Shown here: piece by piece, positions 60,561 to 64,000 of the stretch
How positions within the stretch are numbered: the first letter of the stretch is position 1
Layout of the letters: each line of letters opens with the position of its first letter
From: Climacteris rufus
Lineage: Eukaryota > Chordata > Aves > Passeriformes > Climacteridae
DNA: 64,000 nucleotides
NCBI GenBank assembly: GCA_013398175.1
Contig: VZRZ01002681.1
Coordinates: 20,072 to 84,071, forward strand
Direction: 5' to 3'
Position numbers and translations under genes: made by a program
The notes under the pieces: generated by a model
The model's input: only the letters and a program-made list of their open reading frames with translations
What the model was told of the DNA's origin: nothing
Databases searched by the model: none

Positions 60561-62511
60561 AGAACTCTGTACTTTGGGAGAGTTGTAAAACCATTGCAAT
60601 CTGTCCCATCAGGGGTTTTGCTCGCATAAAGGACGCTGTAACTACCTAGAGAGCTCTGGGTTAAGTGTCCTTACTTCCCCACTTTGTCTTTTCTAATAAT
60701 AATTCTTACAAAGAATTAGGACATTATTTTGCAACATAAATCAGAAAATTCAACTTGTCTTTCTATAGCTTGTTATGTAAACAGTAGAAACAAATAGAAC
60801 ATGCTCATGGTCTGTGCTTTCCTAGTCCTCTGTGATATACAATACATTAACACCTACAGTGTAAGACATGATAAGCAGGCAGGTTTGAGGAAAACTCACC
60901 TCAATAATAATGTTCCAAATCTCACCTCGATAATAATGTTCCTTTGAAAACTGGGAGTTTGGGATTTTGTTTGACTCTTAATTTTATAGACCTAAACCAT
61001 GTCTGGAAGACAGGAAAAATCATGTAACAACCCAGAAGATCAGCTCAAGGCATGGCACACTTTACTTGCACATAAGCCCCAAACCAAAATGGTTTTATGT
61101 TAAAACTCTAGGTTGGCTCTCCATCTAAAGGGACATTTCACTTACAGTCTGTAATGCTGAAATTTGGTTTCCAGAAACATGTAATACGTCTTTGACTGCT
61201 TGAGATGTGTTTTTCGCATATTGAGAGACATTTTTGTCTTGCTTGAACAGGATATAATGTTAGAACTAGGAAATTCACACACTCTCCTTCATAAGTCTTA
61301 CCTAGTAATTTTCATAGTACCCCAACTCCAGAAGTCAGCAGAAACATATCTAAAATGATACCTTAAATTCTTAGGGATTAGGTGAAAGTTTGAAAATGTG
61401 ACTTGTGATTTAAAATACAGAATGCTAATGAGAAGCATTCCAAACCTATGTTTTCCCTTGACCTTTCTTTGAACTTTCAATATTTTCTTTATTCTGATCA
61501 GTGTTTTTTGAACCTTTAGAACTGGCAAACATATACTACTTTATAGCATCACAAATACTTTGGACATGGTCTATGTGTGATTAGCCATCACAACTTCAGC
61601 ATATATCCTACATTTTATTTGTAACCAAAATGTCAACCTCACATTGAAAAAAGCCTCAGCTATGATGTGCACCTTCTAGTGATATTAAGTTTTGTTTCAG
61701 AAAGGTCCCAAGAGCTATTGCCACAACATATTGTGATCATAAGCTTATCAGACTGGAGTAGAAATGATGTGAATTATTCATTGCAATCATAATGATTCAA
61801 TGTAGAGACTAGCTAGAGGGAATGCCAGATCACTTTATGATATTTTGGGCCATAACCTGTTCTATGCTACTTGTTCCTAGCAACTATGATTAAGACAGTG
61901 TCCTGAAAGCTATAGGGTTCTAATTATAGTGTATTGTACTTAGCAATCTTCAGTGGCATGTATTCCCCTAAGGTTATTGCAAATTGCTGCACTAATTTTA
62001 TTGCATCCCTCAAGGCTGTCCAACTAAACAAGCAATTTCCTCTCTCAGTTGCAGAAATAAACCGTACCTTTGCATGTTAAAAGTGAAAGGGATTAAATCC
62101 TATCTCTCAGAAGAACCATAATAGAAGAAACTAAATAAATGTACATGTGCTGCAGAGCACTGGAGTTTGGCAACTACTTCAGGCAGTGAGACAGGTTGAA
62201 AGCTACAGCTTGCGTTACTGGCAGAGGTGGTCAAATTCTTCCAGAGCCTTTGGTGTCAATGGTTACACATGCCTCTACAGTCTAACTTCCTAGTGTATAC
62301 TCACTGCACTAGGACGCTGGTGCAAAGAAAACGGAATGTAGGATAAATAAACATTGCATGTGAACACTTTTGTTTACTCAGAATAGTTACACAGAACTCA
62401 CTATCACCAAACTGAGGTACAACTGCAAAATGGAAAGATGTACATGATATAAAAAAAAGCAAAATGGATGAAAGGACTTCACCAATAATGCATAAAATAT
62501 TAATCTTTTGA
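60561..62511. other. Unique-looking DNA
   Basis: No repeat or gene recognised. The 20 bases AATAATAATGTTCCAAATCT and the similar GATAATAATGTTCCTTTG near 60905 and 60938 form a short imperfect direct duplication around CTCACCTC. Confidence 0.5.
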
Positions 62512-62825
62512 TGTGCCATTCTTGCACTTGGACACGAAAGAAAGATGCAGACACGCATTGGAGAAAGCGGAGCCAACACTCTGGGGAGCACTCCCCACAC
62601 TTTATTTTATATATCCTCGTAGAAACTACACTGGATTGGAGGGAGAACTTGCCGCCCCTCAATCACACTGGTCAAAGGAAATATCCATCAAATATCTCCG
62701 CCCAGGAGAAAGGAATGCAAACAATAGAACACAGTTAGAAAAACATGGCTATGTTTACAGAAAGTACATGAGAAACTGTTACAGAAAAATGAAAACATTG
62801 AAGAGCTGCAAAACTCAGGGCAACA
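62512..62825 (-). mobile_element. 3' LTR of a minus-strand provirus (~315-bp family)
   Basis: The element runs from TGTGCCATTC to CAGGGCAACA on the plus strand (314 bp) and aligns with the solo LTRs at 42144-42459 and 45826-46140. On the complement, TATATAAA (62606-62613) shares one base with AATAAA (62601-62606). Viral pol lies at higher coordinates, so in the minus sense this is the 3' LTR. Bases 62506-62511 (TTTTGA) are the predicted left TSD copy; the partner lies outside the window. The plus-strand frames crossing it are shadows. Confidence 0.93.
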
Positions 62826-62840
62826 TCTCATCCTTTTTCC
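62826..62840 (-). promoter_or_regulatory. Polypurine tract of the provirus
   Basis: In minus sense GGAAAAAGGATGAGA abuts the LTR's TGTTGCC start exactly, as expected of the plus-strand primer site of a retrovirus. One T interrupts the purine run. Confidence 0.75.
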
Positions 62841-62877
62841 ATTAAAAAAGAAAAAAGAAAAAGAAAATGAACAATGT

Positions 62878-64000
62878 TCAGTCTCTGCTTTTTGAAGGAC
62901 CATCAGAGCGATCACCCACATCATCTGCATCTGAGTCATCGCTCAATGTTCCATCCGCTTGATAACTTTCACTTTGGTCACAGTCTCCACCTTGTCTGTT
63001 GGCCGGATTTTGCCTCTGCAGTCGCAGGTCAGGACGAACACACTTTGCAGGTACCCAGCACATCCCAGCATCTGTGGATACACAAGCATACCCATGCCCC
63101 GAAGCAATAAGGTCATAGAGGCCTTCCCACCGTTTGGTGACTAGATTCTGCACCGGAACCTTCGCTGCTGTGCCTCTTCCAAAGCCTGTAACAAGAGGTG
63201 ATGGTTCAAAATGACAGGATTATTTGAATTCTGCGGTACTGTAAGGTGATTGATGATATACAAAGCTTTTGCCAACCAACTGTGAGGGGTTTCACCCAGC
63301 ATTCCCCACGTTCGTTTTTGAAGAACCCACTCTAGAATACCATGAGCACATTCTACAATAGCTTGACCAGTTAGAGAATGAGGGATACCAAACTTGTGTG
63401 ACACACCCCACAACTGCAGGAACTGCCTCACCTCTTTTGAGGTATAAGCAGGACCATTGTTGGTCTTCACAGCAGAAGGTATGCCTAGAACGGCAAAGGC
63501 CTGCCTCCAGTAGGCAATGACATTGCGGCTCTTTTCTCCAGCATGAGCAGAAGCCCATATGGCAGAAGAGCATGTGTCCACCGTGACATGCACATACTTG
63601 AGCTGGCCAAATTCGACAACTTGGGTGATGTCAGTCTGCCAAATCTCCAAGGCCTTAAGACCTCTGGGGTTTACCCCTGCCGGCAGAGGTGCAGCCAGCG
63701 CGTGACAATCATCGCATGACTCGACAATGTCACGGGCCTCAGCTGGCATCAGCTGAAACTGCTTCTGCAGGGTATGTGCGTTTTGATGGAAAAACTCATG
63801 CAATGCCTTGGCCTGTGCGAGTGTATCAAGCTGAGGTGCTACCCACGCCAGGTTAGCTAACTTGTCAGCCCTTGCATTACCTTCCGCAATGGATCCTGGC
63901 AAATTGGTATGACTCCTCACATGCAGAACATAGTAAGGATGAACCCAGTCCGGAATGACGCACCACAGGGTCTGCAGCAGATGAAACAAATCAGCATTGC
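62878..64000 (-). pseudogene. ERV pol 3' part: RNase H end and integrase, defective, runs off window
   Basis: Integrase joins viral DNA to host DNA in the nucleus. The open frame enters from beyond 64000 and continues to 63141. Numbering from 63989, residues about 20-46 are the end of RNase H (VRSHTNLPG..., NARADKLA with its last catalytic Asp). Integrase follows: zinc-binding H64-X3-H68-X23-C92-X2-C95, then the core with Asp120 (QTDIT), position 177 in KTNNGP, and Glu213 (QAIVE). The 177-213 spacing is exactly the D,D-35-E value, but residue 177 is Asn (codon AAC, 63461-63459), removing the second catalytic Asp. Near 63141-63165 the frame shifts; the C-terminal domain (LVTKRWEG, GYACVSTDAG, WVPAKCVRPD) continues in another frame to 62878 and ends in an acidic tail. 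The motif style is class II (alpha/betaretrovirus-like). No env separates it from the LTR. It has only one frameshift and no in-frame stop, so it is a fairly young copy. Confidence 0.93.

Noticed and set aside
62508..62845. 76- and 110-codon plus-strand frames at the right end
   Set aside because: They run antisense through the 3' LTR and polypurine tract of the minus-strand provirus.
1..64000. CRISPR array, bacterial operon or phage content
   Set aside because: No regularly spaced direct repeats with unique spacers, no ribosome-binding-site gene packing, and pervasive avian transposons instead.

Overview
The window looks like bird (Aves) chromosomal DNA: A+T-rich, non-coding sequence with no bacterial-style gene packing. 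The diagnosis rests on CR1 LINE copies whose 3' ends carry the decayed octamer tail typical of birds (ATTCTATG-like, seen here as its reverse complement near 9.13, 15.55, 21.12, 40.79 and 47.03 kb), together with avian-type ERV LTRs. The species cannot be named. I see no convincing host protein-coding gene, rRNA, tRNA or CRISPR array. Many of the open frames are chance or low-complexity products.

Layout. 1-9.1 kb: unique-looking DNA with an ATT/CAT microsatellite, a G-rich quadruplex-type tract and GA repeats. 9.1-21.8 kb: three minus-strand CR1 copies (the second fuses an ORF1 fragment directly to a CR1 3' end), a 5-bp-TSD ERVL-type solo LTR (12305-12829) and a 6-bp-TSD solo LTR (18648-19195). 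21.8-34.5 kb: unique DNA with 20-bp-period duplications at 24.65-24.74 kb, three more LTRs of the 12.3 kb family and a 2.2-kb fossil of CR1 ORF2. 34.5-48.7 kb: a decayed ERV gag-like stretch, solo LTRs at 38098-38713 and 47982-48650, two solo LTRs of one ~315-bp family in opposite orientations (42144-42459 plus, 45826-46140 minus), and two CR1 tails. 48.7-62.5 kb: a plus-strand ERVL-type LTR (about 52.14-53.27 kb), a plus-strand CR1 with a minus-strand CR1 nested inside it (56.9-58.1 kb), and a GC-rich LTR-like block (59.4-60.6 kb). 62512-64000: the 3' end of a minus-strand provirus, namely LTR, polypurine tract, then pol (integrase and the end of RNase H) running off the window.

The most informative material is the provirus end and its LTR family. 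Its pol frame is long and open, but the second residue of the integrase D,D-35-E triad is Asn and the frame shifts before the C-terminal domain, so this copy cannot encode a working integrase. There is no env between pol and LTR. In all three LTR copies of this family the TATA box and the AATAAA signal overlap or nearly touch. Exact target-site duplications define five solo LTRs to the base.

Nine or ten of the 11-12 LTRs lie on the minus strand. That is what selection against sense LTRs would leave in an intron of a plus-strand gene, so the window may be intronic, but no exon could be established. I did not find a clearly new biological system; the findings list what deserves a second look.
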